Source: Insulibacter thermoxylanivorax
GTDB taxonomy: Bacteria > Bacillota > Bacilli > Paenibacillales > DA-C8
Reading direction: 5' to 3'
Length of the DNA stretch: 51,086 bases
Assembly: GCF_015472005.1 (NCBI RefSeq)
Contig: NZ_BMAQ01000011.1
Location: 1-51,086, forward strand
Of this stretch, positions 1 through 8,464 are shown piece by piece (the stretch's first letter is position 1; every line of letters begins with the position of its first letter). Both the position numbers and the translations under genes were made by a program. The notes beneath the pieces were generated by a model that was given only the letters and a program-made list of their open reading frames with translations, was not told the origin of the DNA and searched no databases.

Positions 1-347
1 CCGCACTAGGCGGTTCCAAAAGGTTGACAAAGTTCCAATTAACGAGAAAGCATACTTTTCAGCCCTTTCGCTTCCCAATAGGAGGTTGGAAGGGCATTAT
101 TTGTGTTTCGAAACATCTCCCATACTACAGCGTTAGCCCTTGGCGGCTTTGGATTTCGTTGTCTATTGGCAACTCATCCGGCTAACCCTGCCTCAAATCC
201 AGTTCGTGTACCTTGACCCGTGCGTTTGCCTCCAGCTTCCTTCAGATTCCGCCTCACGACGGACACCCTTGCCTTTGGCTGCGGCAGGCGCTCGCCAGCC
301 CCCGTTCGGGACTTTCACCCTAGAGATGACGCCCATGCTGGGCGTAC
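1..347 (-). mobile_element. Group II intron (class C-like), 5' part, cut by window edge
   Basis: Read on the minus strand, position 347 starts GTACGCCC, close to the usual bacterial group II 5' end GTGCGCCC. It continues with blocks I recognise from the 5' domain I of Firmicute group II introns: a GGGTGAAAGTCCCGAAC stretch (about 321-305), GCCAAAGGCAAGGGTGTCCG (about 280-261), then GTGAGGCGGAATCTGAAGG. No protein frame here is credible; the reverse transcriptase would lie in domain IV beyond position 1. The 5' boundary sits 7 nt after a perfect hairpin (355-384), the insertion habit of class C introns, which target the distal side of terminators. Completeness, the 3' end and the maturase cannot be seen. 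Confidence 0.72.
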
Positions 348-354
348 GATGAAC

Positions 355-384
355 ACGAGGTCCAGGAAGGATCCTGGACCTCGT
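355..384 (-). terminator. Hairpin terminator of the sigI-rsgI operon, intron target
   Basis: A perfect 12-bp stem (ACGAGGTCCAGG, loop ATCCTT, CCTGGACCTCGT on the minus strand) lies about 80 nt after the rsgI stop. The U-tract expected after the stem is replaced by GTTCATC followed by the group II intron, which suggests the intron split the terminator from its tail. The 386-465 stretch between rsgI and the hairpin shows nothing else. Confidence 0.75.
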
Positions 385-465
385 ATTATTCTAAAAATTT
401 ATCCCTTCTCTATAGATTCCCTCTAATATACATTCCCTCTTAACCCTCAAAACCATCCTATTAGA

Positions 466-1833
466 CTATCTTCCTTCTTCACTGGATGGAAGACGGCGGA
501 TTCGCATCTCGTCGCCTGATTCCGACTTCACATGCAGGATCAGCTCCAGCCAGCTGTCCACAGGAATGCCTGCTTGATCCAAGATCTTCTCAGTCGGCAG
601 ATCGAAGGAAGGGATCACATCGGCATCAAGTCCGAGATAGCTCATCAGCTGCCTTACCTCATCTAACGCGTCCTGGCCGCGTGTAACTTGGCCTTCCCCA
701 GTATATCTCGCCAAGGTGACGACCGGTTGGCCTTCGATCATCTGGTAGATGACCTTGACCAATTGCTGATCATCGCCGCGGACATACAATTCGAAATATT
801 CGATCCCCTGCAGATCATCTTCTTCATCCGACGGTTCTTCTTCATATACGGGCTCGAGAGCTGCAGCCGGCTCAGGATCAGAGCTGGGTTCTTCTTCATA
901 TTCTGATACGGGTTTCATAGCAGGCCCTGACAACGGCACCGGTTCTCTGGCAGGCGCAGGCACGAGTCCGACCATCGGTTCAGGTTCCGGTTCCGACATC
1001 GGTTCTTCATGGGGCTCTGATTTCACGTCTTCTGGTGCTGGTTCGGCTTCCGTCTCCTTATACGTCGGCTCAGGCGGTGGTTGATCAGTTGCCTCTCCAT
1101 GGAAGAAACGCTCCAGATCGACACCTGATCGTTCTAACACGACAGAGATCGGAGCATCCCGCAATACCTGTTCGTCGATCTGAATACCCTGCTCCACGGC
1201 TCTTTCATAGATGATGTTTGCATTTAGCGATAGTTTTCTTTGCCTGGCCAGATCAACCTGCTTCTCTTCTGCTATGAATAACTGCAATTCAATCGATCCA
1301 TCCGATGGAAATACATCCTTAACCATCTCAACAACATCATGACCAGGACCGGCTACAGAGATAAACACCCATTTGCGATGCGGGTCATGGGGCCAAAGAT
1401 ATCCCCGCTCAAGTGCCCGCATCACAAGCAGCTCGAGCGCCGGGGATAACGCTTGCCCCATGAGTTCATGATCACCGACTAATGTGCGAGCTTCATCATT
1501 GATTCTCTCTACAGAGACAACGAAACCATCGTCATCGATATTCAGTTCCAGACTGGGATTGATATCGATCGCCACGATCGTCGGATGATCATGATTCCAT
1601 CCCGTCCGCATGTGAAGGAACAAACCTGCAGCTGCTAAGAGTACAATGGTAACGACAACTACCCTTCCTATATTCCACGACCAACTTGGCAAGATTTCCC
1701 GCTTTTCTTCCGGCACGATGATCGTATCCCCCAAAGCTGGCAATACTGGTGGATGCGGCAGATTCCGATAAACTCCATCCTCTGTGAGAACGACGATCTC
1801 ATGTTCGGTTATTTTCATCACGGTTGCACGCAC
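466..1833 (-). CDS. rsgI: Anti-sigma-I factor RsgI-like, YusW-like C-terminal domain
   Basis: Membrane anti-sigma factor expected to hold SigI inactive at the inner face of the membrane. Residues 1-45 match the RsgI N-terminal anti-sigma domain. One membrane helix spans about 55-75, and the extracytoplasmic part opens with IDINPSLELNID, the RsgI signature whose Asn-Pro bond (here N92-P93) is the known self-cleavage site in the family. Residues 80-245 are the conserved extracellular region, 247-345 a Pro/Glu-rich linker, and about 345-450 resembles a YusW-like domain. No carbohydrate-binding module is present, unlike clostridial cellulase-linked RsgI proteins. The GTG start at 1833 follows GGAGGAGG by 7 nt and lies 2 nt after the sigI stop, so the two genes are co-translated. 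Downstream are a terminator and a group II intron. Confidence 0.88.
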   Translation of the reverse strand: MRATVMKITEHEIVVLTEDGVYRNLPHPPVLPALGDTIIVPEEKREILPSWSWNIGRVVVVTIVLLAAAGLFLHMRTGWNHDHPTIVAIDINPSLELNIDDDGFVVSVERINDEARTLVGDHELMGQALSPALELLVMRALERGYLWPHDPHRKWVFISVAGPGHDVVEMVKDVFPSDGSIELQLFIAEEKQVDLARQRKLSLNANIIYERAVEQGIQIDEQVLRDAPISVVLERSGVDLERFFHGEATDQPPPEPTYKETEAEPAPEDVKSEPHEEPMSEPEPEPMVGLVPAPAREPVPLSGPAMKPVSEYEEEPSSDPEPAAALEPVYEEEPSDEEDDLQGIEYFELYVRGDDQQLVKVIYQMIEGQPVVTLARYTGEGQVTRGQDALDEVRQLMSYLGLDADVIPSFDLPTEKILDQAGIPVDSWLELILHVKSESGDEMRIRRLPSSEEGR

Positions 1834-1835
1834 CG

Positions 1836-2573
1836 TCAGTCCTCCTCCAATCTAGCAAACGACACGGTCTGGCGGATACTTGAAAACTCTTCGCAACCAA
1901 AGATCAAGATGAGCGAGATGATATATTTGCGGTTGCGTTCCAGTGTTTTTTTACTAACATCCACCTCTCTAACCATTTCCTTCAGCGGAAGTTGCTTCTT
2001 GGTTAACAGTATATTAAGCCATTCTCTTCTTGTACAGAACATTCTGGCGATTTTCACCATCGTGCTGCGGGTATCTCGATGCTTGGGAGTGACTTTCTCT
2101 AGTTCTTCAAGGCGAATGCCAAATTGCTGGAGTCGTTGGTCATAACACTGGAGTTCCTCTGCCAAAGTCATGGACACTTCCTGCTGTGTATAAGCTTCTA
2201 ATGAACCAGCGGTCTCCGCGATCGAAAGCCTTTCATCCCCATAATGCCATTCCGTCTCAGCTCTTTCGATCTTCCCTGCGCGACGAAATTCATCGATCAA
2301 ACGTGTACGAATCACCATATAGGCAAAGTTGTCGAAGGATTTCCCCATATCCGGCCGATAGCGGTCGATCGCTTCGTTGAAGGCGATCAGCCCGATGCTC
2401 GCTTCATCATCGTCCCAACCGATCGGTCGCTTGCAGATGTGATTCACGGCACGCAATATAAAAGGTTTGTATCGGCAGATCAAATCCGATCGAAGATCCG
2501 AATGGCCATTATGGATCATCTCTAAATATTCTTCTATCGATTGAATTTTCCTCCCCCCGATACCCACGCGCAC
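1836..2573 (-). CDS. sigI: RNA polymerase sigma factor SigI
   Basis: Alternative sigma factor of the SigI family (245 aa, usual length). The N-terminal region 2 core (about residues 25-95) contains RYKPFI, the WDDDEASIGLIAFNEAIDRY stretch and the FDNFAYMVIRTRLIDEFR segment typical of SigI. The C-terminal third carries the SigI-specific promoter-recognition segment, with LPLKEMVREVDVSKKTLERNRKYI as a helix-turn-helix-like motif. The GTG start at 2573 is preceded by GGAAGGGGATTT. The gene follows the three cellulase genes on the same strand and directly precedes its anti-sigma factor. In Bacillus, SigI answers heat and envelope stress; in cellulolytic clostridia, SigI factors switch cellulase genes on. 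The cellulase neighbours make the second role the better guess here. I found no convincing SigI-type promoter upstream of the block. Confidence 0.9.
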   Translation of the reverse strand: MRVGIGGRKIQSIEEYLEMIHNGHSDLRSDLICRYKPFILRAVNHICKRPIGWDDDEASIGLIAFNEAIDRYRPDMGKSFDNFAYMVIRTRLIDEFRRAGKIERAETEWHYGDERLSIAETAGSLEAYTQQEVSMTLAEELQCYDQRLQQFGIRLEELEKVTPKHRDTRSTMVKIARMFCTRREWLNILLTKKQLPLKEMVREVDVSKKTLERNRKYIISLILIFGCEEFSSIRQTVSFARLEED

Positions 2574-2660
2574 AAATCCCCTTCCAAAATGAGGATGATT
2601 ACATTGTTATTGTATCAAGGAACCATATTTTGTGCTATAAGGTGAAAGACCTGTTATTGG

Positions 2661-2691
2661 ACAGCCGCCAGACTAATTATCTGACGGCTGA
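2661..2691 (-). terminator. Hairpin between cel44 and sigI
   Basis: CAGCCG-C-CAGA pairs with TCTG-A-CGGCTG (11 bp with one mismatch, 8-nt loop) just after the Cel44 stop. No real U-tract follows on the minus strand, so it may be a weak terminator or a processing/stability hairpin that lets some transcription continue into sigI. Confidence 0.45.
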
Positions 2692-2702
2692 TTCGTCTTA
2701 GC

Positions 2703-5156
2703 CTAATTAGTAGGCTCTATTCCCCATACTAATTTGTCATTTTGATAGAGTGTCACACGCTCCCAATCTGCGAATAAAGTCTTACTAGGATCGAAGGAGT
2801 AGTCATTGCTTTCGTCGAAATTCGACCAATTTTCCTTCGCCATGCGCAGTTGAATGATGCCGCTCTGACCGCCGGCAGGGATCGAACCTGCTCCGCTGGT
2901 AAACCGCAGTTCCACGTAGGAGTCGGTAAACACGGTTTGGATATTGGATGATCCGATCTCCGCCCAATCGATCCAGGCATTCACCCCTTCGCTGCCATCC
3001 TTTGTGAAGTAGTACCGCAGCTTCAGATCGCTCATGTTCACCGGGCTTGCACCGCGATTCACGATGTTGAAGTGCGGTTTGATCTGGTTGTTCACCGGAT
3101 CGGTGTCAGCGGCCATATATTGAACAACTAAGTCTCCGTCGGGCTGCGGGACAGGATCTTCCGATCCAGGTCCTCCGGGTTCACCGGGTCCAGGCTCATC
3201 GGGATCAGGCAGTTCAATGGAACCGATCTTGATGCTGATCAGCGATGCAGCCGGGCTCTCCCCTGCTTCGTTTACCGCGGTGATGATGTAGTAATAAGTG
3301 ACATTCTCCTCCAGAGAAGTGTCGGTATAGGAAGTTCCTCTGACATTAGCGATCAGCTGGTAAGGTCCTTCCGGATTCGTCGCCCGCTTGATGTTGTAAG
3401 AATCTGCACCTTCCGAAGCATTCCAAGTCAAGACAGTTTGCGCAGAGATCCCTGTGACGCTGTCAGGCTTATCCTGGGGTGGATCCGTTCCGTCACCCTC
3501 CTCAGTTATTAGTACCATATGATAAGCCGTAAGAGGCGGAATCGTATAGGTAAACTGATTGTTATCGATCGATGGGATCGCAGTGAACCTGCGAATCTCC
3601 GGACTTGCTTCATCGAAGCCGTAGACCTCGCCGAAGCGGTAGAGCTGATTGCTCGTCACTTGGATTGTCGCTTCCAGCGGCGTATCCAAACTCTTGTTCA
3701 AGACGATCAGATGCAGCTCATCATTGGTTTCACTGGTTACAGAGGCGTATGCCGAACTATTCTCGATATCCGAGGTCTCAGCATAGACACGAATATCACC
3801 GTAAGTCGAGCGGCTGCCGTCATAGTTGCGATAGAGTTCGTAGGCTGACTTGACATAGTCATAGCCGCCGTCGAACAGCCAGAAGTTGGACATGTAGACA
3901 TCGTACTTGCCGAAGATGCCGAGCACATCGACCATGGCGATGCCGCCGGTGATCTCATTCTGTGCCCCGTAGTTAAATTCCGTAATCGCCAGCTTCGTGC
4001 CCGGATAGTACGTATCGATCGATTGCTGCAGCGTCGGCAGCAGCGGCAGATGGTGGCTGCCCCACTGCCCGATCCAGCTGTCCTCGATATACGTGGGATC
4101 CCAGAGGGTACGAGGCGCTTGCAGTCTGGCTTTCCTGGTCTCTTTGGTACCCACCTGGTCGGTGATGCGGATGTCGTCCCCTCTGGCTTCGGGGTACCAA
4201 TGCACATCCAGCACGTCCAGCAGACGCTTGCCCTCTGCTTCCGATGCTTGGCGCATATGATCTAAGTAATAATCGATGAACCAGCCGTAATCGCCGCGGA
4301 GATCTTCCCAATCCTCGGCGTCCTGCAGTCCGGTATAAGCAGCATAACCATAGAGCGCAGGGCCGAAGATCTCAGCATATGGATCGACATCCTTCACCGC
4401 ATTCGCCAGCGCGATGCTACGGTCGAGAAGCTCTTGCACCCCGGTGATGTTCGGATGGATCCTCGGATGGGTATGCGGCCACAACGCCGGTTCATTGTCT
4501 AGAGAATAGCCCTTTACCCCCGTTGGCGTCGAAGCGTTGCCATATTTGTGCACGAGGAAATGCACCTCCTCATCCACATAGACCTTGCCGTCATTCAGAT
4601 TAGGGGTCAAGGTGAACGGTGCCCCCTTCCGATACACAACTTCATCCCAGCGATGGGAAGGAGCGGTTTCGCTTTCGAGAACGGTGCCGTTCCCATCCCG
4701 CGACACGTATCCGGCAAGCGGCAAGGTGATCAGTGAGTATGCTCCTTGTGCGATAGATTGTTCATGGAAGGTGGACAGCACACCGCCCGGCTCATTGCAC
4801 TTATCTTCAGGCGTTTCAGTGAAGGTACAGGCATAATTGTCACTGGAGTGATACCAATCGCTGCCGGCATTAGACATATTGTTCTCCCAGTTGTAACCGG
4901 TGGTCCGGTTGCCGCCGAAACGCCGCACCGTAAGATGTTCCGAAAAATCCTGATTCGTGCCGTAGATATACGGACTGATCTCCCCTCGATCGCGGCTCGT
5001 ATCGACCTGAATCGTAATCGCCGTTGAAGCTGCTGCCTGGGGAGCAAAGGGGACCGAAAGCCATGAGCTGCACGCTATGATGCCGGCAGTGAACATGGAA
5101 AGCCATTTGAATCTGGACCTGCGTGGCTTACTTACGCCGTTATCTTGCATCATCAT
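2703..5156 (-). CDS. Secreted GH44 endoglucanase/xyloglucanase with FN3 and CBM3
   Basis: Secreted beta-1,4-glucanase of glycoside hydrolase family 44 (817 aa). Residues 1-43 form a long signal peptide ending APQAAAS. The GH44 catalytic barrel plus beta domain runs about 46-552, with the acid/base Glu in SLDNEPALW (E222) and the nucleophile in ITEFNYG (E393). A fibronectin type III module lies about 562-643, then a Pro/Gly linker and a C-terminal family 3 cellulose-binding module (about 673-815). GH44 enzymes cut carboxymethylcellulose, xyloglucan and related glucans in the chain interior. The start at 5156 follows AGAGGGTGA; two further in-frame ATGs follow at once. It is third after Cel9 and Cel48 and shares near-identical FN3/CBM3 modules with Cel48, so the three probably work together on crystalline cellulose and hemicellulose. 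Confidence 0.95.
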   Translation of the reverse strand: MMMQDNGVSKPRRSRFKWLSMFTAGIIACSSWLSVPFAPQAAASTAITIQVDTSRDRGEISPYIYGTNQDFSEHLTVRRFGGNRTTGYNWENNMSNAGSDWYHSSDNYACTFTETPEDKCNEPGGVLSTFHEQSIAQGAYSLITLPLAGYVSRDGNGTVLESETAPSHRWDEVVYRKGAPFTLTPNLNDGKVYVDEEVHFLVHKYGNASTPTGVKGYSLDNEPALWPHTHPRIHPNITGVQELLDRSIALANAVKDVDPYAEIFGPALYGYAAYTGLQDAEDWEDLRGDYGWFIDYYLDHMRQASEAEGKRLLDVLDVHWYPEARGDDIRITDQVGTKETRKARLQAPRTLWDPTYIEDSWIGQWGSHHLPLLPTLQQSIDTYYPGTKLAITEFNYGAQNEITGGIAMVDVLGIFGKYDVYMSNFWLFDGGYDYVKSAYELYRNYDGSRSTYGDIRVYAETSDIENSSAYASVTSETNDELHLIVLNKSLDTPLEATIQVTSNQLYRFGEVYGFDEASPEIRRFTAIPSIDNNQFTYTIPPLTAYHMVLITEEGDGTDPPQDKPDSVTGISAQTVLTWNASEGADSYNIKRATNPEGPYQLIANVRGTSYTDTSLEENVTYYYIITAVNEAGESPAASLISIKIGSIELPDPDEPGPGEPGGPGSEDPVPQPDGDLVVQYMAADTDPVNNQIKPHFNIVNRGASPVNMSDLKLRYYFTKDGSEGVNAWIDWAEIGSSNIQTVFTDSYVELRFTSGAGSIPAGGQSGIIQLRMAKENWSNFDESNDYSFDPSKTLFADWERVTLYQNDKLVWGIEPTN

Positions 5157-5254
5157 TCACCCTCTTTTCCAAAAAAAGTGATCGTACATCCGTGAACGAC
5201 CATCAACAGGACGACGATGCCTCATGCTGCCTCGCAGCGCGAATCATGGACGAA

Positions 5255-5270
5255 CTGGATCACCTCCTTT
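5255..5270 (-). promoter_or_regulatory. Extended SD-like site (STAB-SD candidate) before cel44
   Basis: On the minus strand AAAGGAGGTGATCCAG is complementary to the last 16 nt or so of Firmicute 16S rRNA. It lies about 100 nt upstream of the Cel44 start, which has its own ribosome site, and the nearest ATG (5247) is 15 nt away and opens only a 14-codon ORF. Such remote perfect SD sites (STAB-SD, known from cry genes) bind ribosomes and protect mRNA 5' ends. The role here is inferred. Confidence 0.5.
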
Positions 5271-5283
5271 ATAAGCGGAACCC

Positions 5284-5309
5284 AGAGCGACACCTTGCGG
5301 TGCCGCTCT
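5284..5309 (-). terminator. Intercistronic hairpin after cel48
   Basis: AGAGCG-a-CACC, loop TTGC, GGTG-c-CGCTCT forms a 10-bp stem with one mismatch, 22 nt after the Cel48 stop. The minus-strand tail is GGGTTCC, not U-rich, so it is more likely a 3' stability or processing hairpin than a full terminator. It lies just ahead of the extended SD-like site. Confidence 0.45.
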
Positions 5310-5331
5310 TGTTCCAGAGAGATATGAAAGA

Positions 5332-8300
5332 TTAGGGTTCAATTCCCCATACCAGCTGACCATTGAGATACAGCGTGACTCGATCCCAATCAGCATAGGA
5401 GGTCTTGGTGGGATCGAAGGAGTAGTCGTTGGTCTCATCGAAGTTAGACCAGTCGTTCTTCGACATGCGGAGCTGAATGTCCCCTGTCTGCCCGCCAGCC
5501 GAGATCGAACCCGCACCGTTCGTAAAGGACAGCTCGACGTACGTATCTGTAAAGGTCGTCTGAATATTACTGCTGCCGATCTGTGCCCAATCGATCCAGG
5601 CGTTCATCGGCTGATTGCCGTCTTTGCTGAAGTAATAGCGCAAGGTCAGCTCGCTGAGGTTCACCGCTGTTGAACCGCGGTTCACGATATTAAAATGCGG
5701 CTTAATCTGGTTGTCATAAGGATTGGTATCCGCTGCGCGGTATTGAACGACTAGATCGCCCTCAGGAGCAGGAGTTGGTGTATCATCCTTAGGCGTGGCG
5801 CTGACTTGGATGGAGTTCGCACTTTCGCCGTGATCATTCACAGCGCTGACCACATAATAATAGGTCGTGCCATTGGTGACGTTCGTGTCAATATACTGGG
5901 ATGAGGTTACTTGTGCGATCACGGTATACGGACCGCCGCTGGTCGTCGAACGCTTCACCAGGTAGGAGTCAGCTCGGGATGCATCCTGCCAATCCAGATC
6001 CACCCGCTTGTCGCCGGCTGTTGCCGTTAAGCCCAGCGGAACTGCCGGCGGCTCATCGCTCGGCTCTCCTGGTTCTTCGCCCGGATCCCCTGTTCCCGAA
6101 CCAAGGATGCGCTCATACTCGGCATAGGCAGTAGCCATGTCGACCTGTGCCCAGAAGCGGTGATAGACGAAAGTCGGCTTGCCGTTCTCCCACTCGCCGG
6201 TTGATTCGTTGTAGGAGGATTGATAGATGGACTCAAGATAGCTCCACTGCGGGTCGTTGACGATATTGGGCCGCAGATCAGCATAGCTGATATAACCGCC
6301 GTTGCCGCCCTTGGCAGGATCTGACGGTACGCCCATGCTCGCGGAGACAGTATTGCCTTGACCCATCACGCCTGTCCAATCGTTCGGGATATAGATCTCC
6401 TTCGTGAAATAGCGGTAATAATCCGCACGTTCTTCCGGTATCGCGATGCCGATTCCGTCATTGTATTGCCATGCGATATCGAGCAGATCTTCGACTTTCT
6501 GCTTAGCCGAAGCGGCCAGATCTGTGTAGTCCCCAGTTTCCGCTTTGACGCCGGCGGCATAGAAGATCAGTGCCTTCGCATAGCTGCCCAGCACACCGAC
6601 ATCCTGACTCGGATCCTTCACCATTACCGTGAGGTTCGCATTATCCCCATCATAGGCGTCGAAACCGTTCCATGGATCCGGTTGTCCCGACCACTCGAGT
6701 GTAGAAGGCAGTGAGAATTCCCCGGGAGCAGCCACCGTTGCGATCGCCGGATCGCGGCCGCTGACCCGATTGCCGTTAGCATCAAGGTAGTATCCATCGT
6801 TATCAGTAACCGGGCGTTCATTGACGAAGACATAGTCGATGGACCAATCCACCCATTTGTCGATCACTTGCTTCGCCATTCGGAAATACTTAGAGCTCGT
6901 ATCACCTTTGGAAGCTAAGATATAGTACAGCTCTGCAACACGCTCTACGGACCATGCTTGGAAGCCGAACCACTGGTTCGAACCCGGATCATGATAGACC
7001 GGATGATCGTCATAAGCCATGCCGTAGAAGGTGCTCACACCGCTTGGATAGCTGCTGTAATTACCGTTCCAGCTGTTGGTCGCACCACCCGCAATCGCGC
7101 CTTCTGTGGACTGCAGCCAGTTGTAGAACTCCAGCTGACGCTCAAGGGAGATCTCCCAATCACTCTGTGCCGTCGGAGAGCGCGGGATCAAGCCGCCATC
7201 CGGCTGCGACAGTGCGTATGCAGCAACCGGGTTCTGATAGCCTTGGTGCGTATGGCTGGAACCGATCCGCCAAGCCCAGTTTCCGCTGCCGTCATCGCCA
7301 AGCCCGCCGCCCCAGGCCGTATACCAAGCCATCAGGTAATGGGCGGAATTCTTGCCGTTACCTGAATTGGGCGAACCGTCTGAAGCGCTTCCAATCTGTT
7401 GGAAATACTTGTCGTACATATCATAGCGGAGGAAATCCCCCATCTTCTTGGCCTTATCCAAGTACACTTGATTGTTATAGCCTAACTCCTTAGCCCAGTA
7501 CATCACTTGCACGGCGCGGGCGTCCGCATCGCTGGCATTCGTATAACGCCACTGTTTCGCCGGCGGCTGATTCTCCTTGGTGAACAAGGTCATGAATCCT
7601 TCGCCCGGCTTGCCAAAGCTGTGATCATCTTGGGAAGGGTGCGGAACCGCTTCCCATACCGACTCCTGCTCTCCGCGCTGGAATGTATTCACATACGTTG
7701 CCGTATGCGAGGGCGACAAGAGATTGCCGAACTGATACCAGTTATCGACGTCGAGCAGCCAGTGCATCAGATAAGTGGTGTTGCTGCCGTAAGTTTGTTT
7801 CAATTCAGCATCCAGCGGATCTTGGCCGGTCGGATATTGTCCGGAAATATCGCTTGGATACATATCCGGATAAGGATGTTCCGCAGCATAAGTAGCAGGA
7901 CTCGATGGATTGTAATAGCTCATCGTCGGCTGCTCAGCCGCACCAGGAATGATATAGGTCTCCATATTATCCCACGCAGCTTCCAGCTTGCTCCAATCCC
8001 CGGTGTAATAGCCGTACAGCGTCTCCAGCCACAGCCAATAGCTGTAAGCCTCGGAAGTTGTCATGTGTCCGTAATCCGGCGCCTCGCTGATCAGCGTCTC
8101 CACGGAGTGGTAGGGGATCCCCTCCGGCGAGAAATATCCGTTATTCGGATCTTTGATCTGGTTGTAAAGTTCCAGGAATCTCGTCTTGTACACGGAATCC
8201 GCTGTGACATTGTAAGCTGGATCACTTGGAGCCGCATGGGCTGTAACAGCGCGGTCACCTCCAATCCCTGTGAAGAGAGAGGCGGTCATGGTCAAAGCCA

Positions 8301-8343
8301 AGGCCACGCTTCCCAACTTCCGTTTGAAGAAAGATTTCTTCAT
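5332..8343 (-). CDS. Secreted GH48 exocellulase with FN3 and CBM3
   Basis: Processive, reducing-end cellobiohydrolase of family 48 (1003 aa), the key exo-enzyme of many bacterial cellulase systems. Signal peptide 1-38 (ends VTAHA-AP). The GH48 (alpha/alpha)6 barrel covers about 40-740; the segment SEAPDYGHMTTSEAYSYW carries the catalytic acid Glu (E87). Gly/Glu/Pro linker about 745-765, FN3 module about 766-850, and a C-terminal CBM3 861-1003 that binds crystalline cellulose. The start at 8343 (MKKSFFKRK) has the site GAGGAGG 7 nt upstream. It lies between Cel9 and Cel44 with gaps of 121 and 175 bp, each holding hairpins but no obvious promoter, consistent with one processed operon. GH9 plus GH48 is the classical synergistic endo/exo pair. 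Confidence 0.96.
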   Translation of the reverse strand: MKKSFFKRKLGSVALALTMTASLFTGIGGDRAVTAHAAPSDPAYNVTADSVYKTRFLELYNQIKDPNNGYFSPEGIPYHSVETLISEAPDYGHMTTSEAYSYWLWLETLYGYYTGDWSKLEAAWDNMETYIIPGAAEQPTMSYYNPSSPATYAAEHPYPDMYPSDISGQYPTGQDPLDAELKQTYGSNTTYLMHWLLDVDNWYQFGNLLSPSHTATYVNTFQRGEQESVWEAVPHPSQDDHSFGKPGEGFMTLFTKENQPPAKQWRYTNASDADARAVQVMYWAKELGYNNQVYLDKAKKMGDFLRYDMYDKYFQQIGSASDGSPNSGNGKNSAHYLMAWYTAWGGGLGDDGSGNWAWRIGSSHTHQGYQNPVAAYALSQPDGGLIPRSPTAQSDWEISLERQLEFYNWLQSTEGAIAGGATNSWNGNYSSYPSGVSTFYGMAYDDHPVYHDPGSNQWFGFQAWSVERVAELYYILASKGDTSSKYFRMAKQVIDKWVDWSIDYVFVNERPVTDNDGYYLDANGNRVSGRDPAIATVAAPGEFSLPSTLEWSGQPDPWNGFDAYDGDNANLTVMVKDPSQDVGVLGSYAKALIFYAAGVKAETGDYTDLAASAKQKVEDLLDIAWQYNDGIGIAIPEERADYYRYFTKEIYIPNDWTGVMGQGNTVSASMGVPSDPAKGGNGGYISYADLRPNIVNDPQWSYLESIYQSSYNESTGEWENGKPTFVYHRFWAQVDMATAYAEYERILGSGTGDPGEEPGEPSDEPPAVPLGLTATAGDKRVDLDWQDASRADSYLVKRSTTSGGPYTVIAQVTSSQYIDTNVTNGTTYYYVVSAVNDHGESANSIQVSATPKDDTPTPAPEGDLVVQYRAADTNPYDNQIKPHFNIVNRGSTAVNLSELTLRYYFSKDGNQPMNAWIDWAQIGSSNIQTTFTDTYVELSFTNGAGSISAGGQTGDIQLRMSKNDWSNFDETNDYSFDPTKTSYADWDRVTLYLNGQLVWGIEP

Positions 8344-8369
8344 AATATACCTCCTCTGAGCGATTGTGT

Positions 8370-8425
8370 TGGGAGCCCGCAGTTATGCAAGCTCCCATCT
8401 ATGTCTAAGGCGCGATACACGCCCT
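8370..8425 (-). other. Two intercistronic hairpins between cel9 and cel48
   Basis: First hairpin 8370-8397: TGGGAGC..GCA pairs with TGC..GCTCCCA. Second, about 8408-8425: AGGGCG, short loop, CGCCT. Neither has a U-tract. They may set the mRNA ratio of the two cellulases by RNA processing rather than stop transcription. Confidence 0.4.
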
Positions 8426-8464
8426 AAACATCATCGGTCTGACGAACAGGTCCTTTAACACCGA

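Noticed and set aside
140-426. Two short plus-strand frames in the intron
   Set aside because: They are antisense to a structured group II intron domain; such short 'proteins' are a frequent misannotation of this RNA.
7507-8427. 306-codon plus-strand frame opposite cel48
   Set aside because: Antisense shadow of the GH48 gene caused by codon bias.
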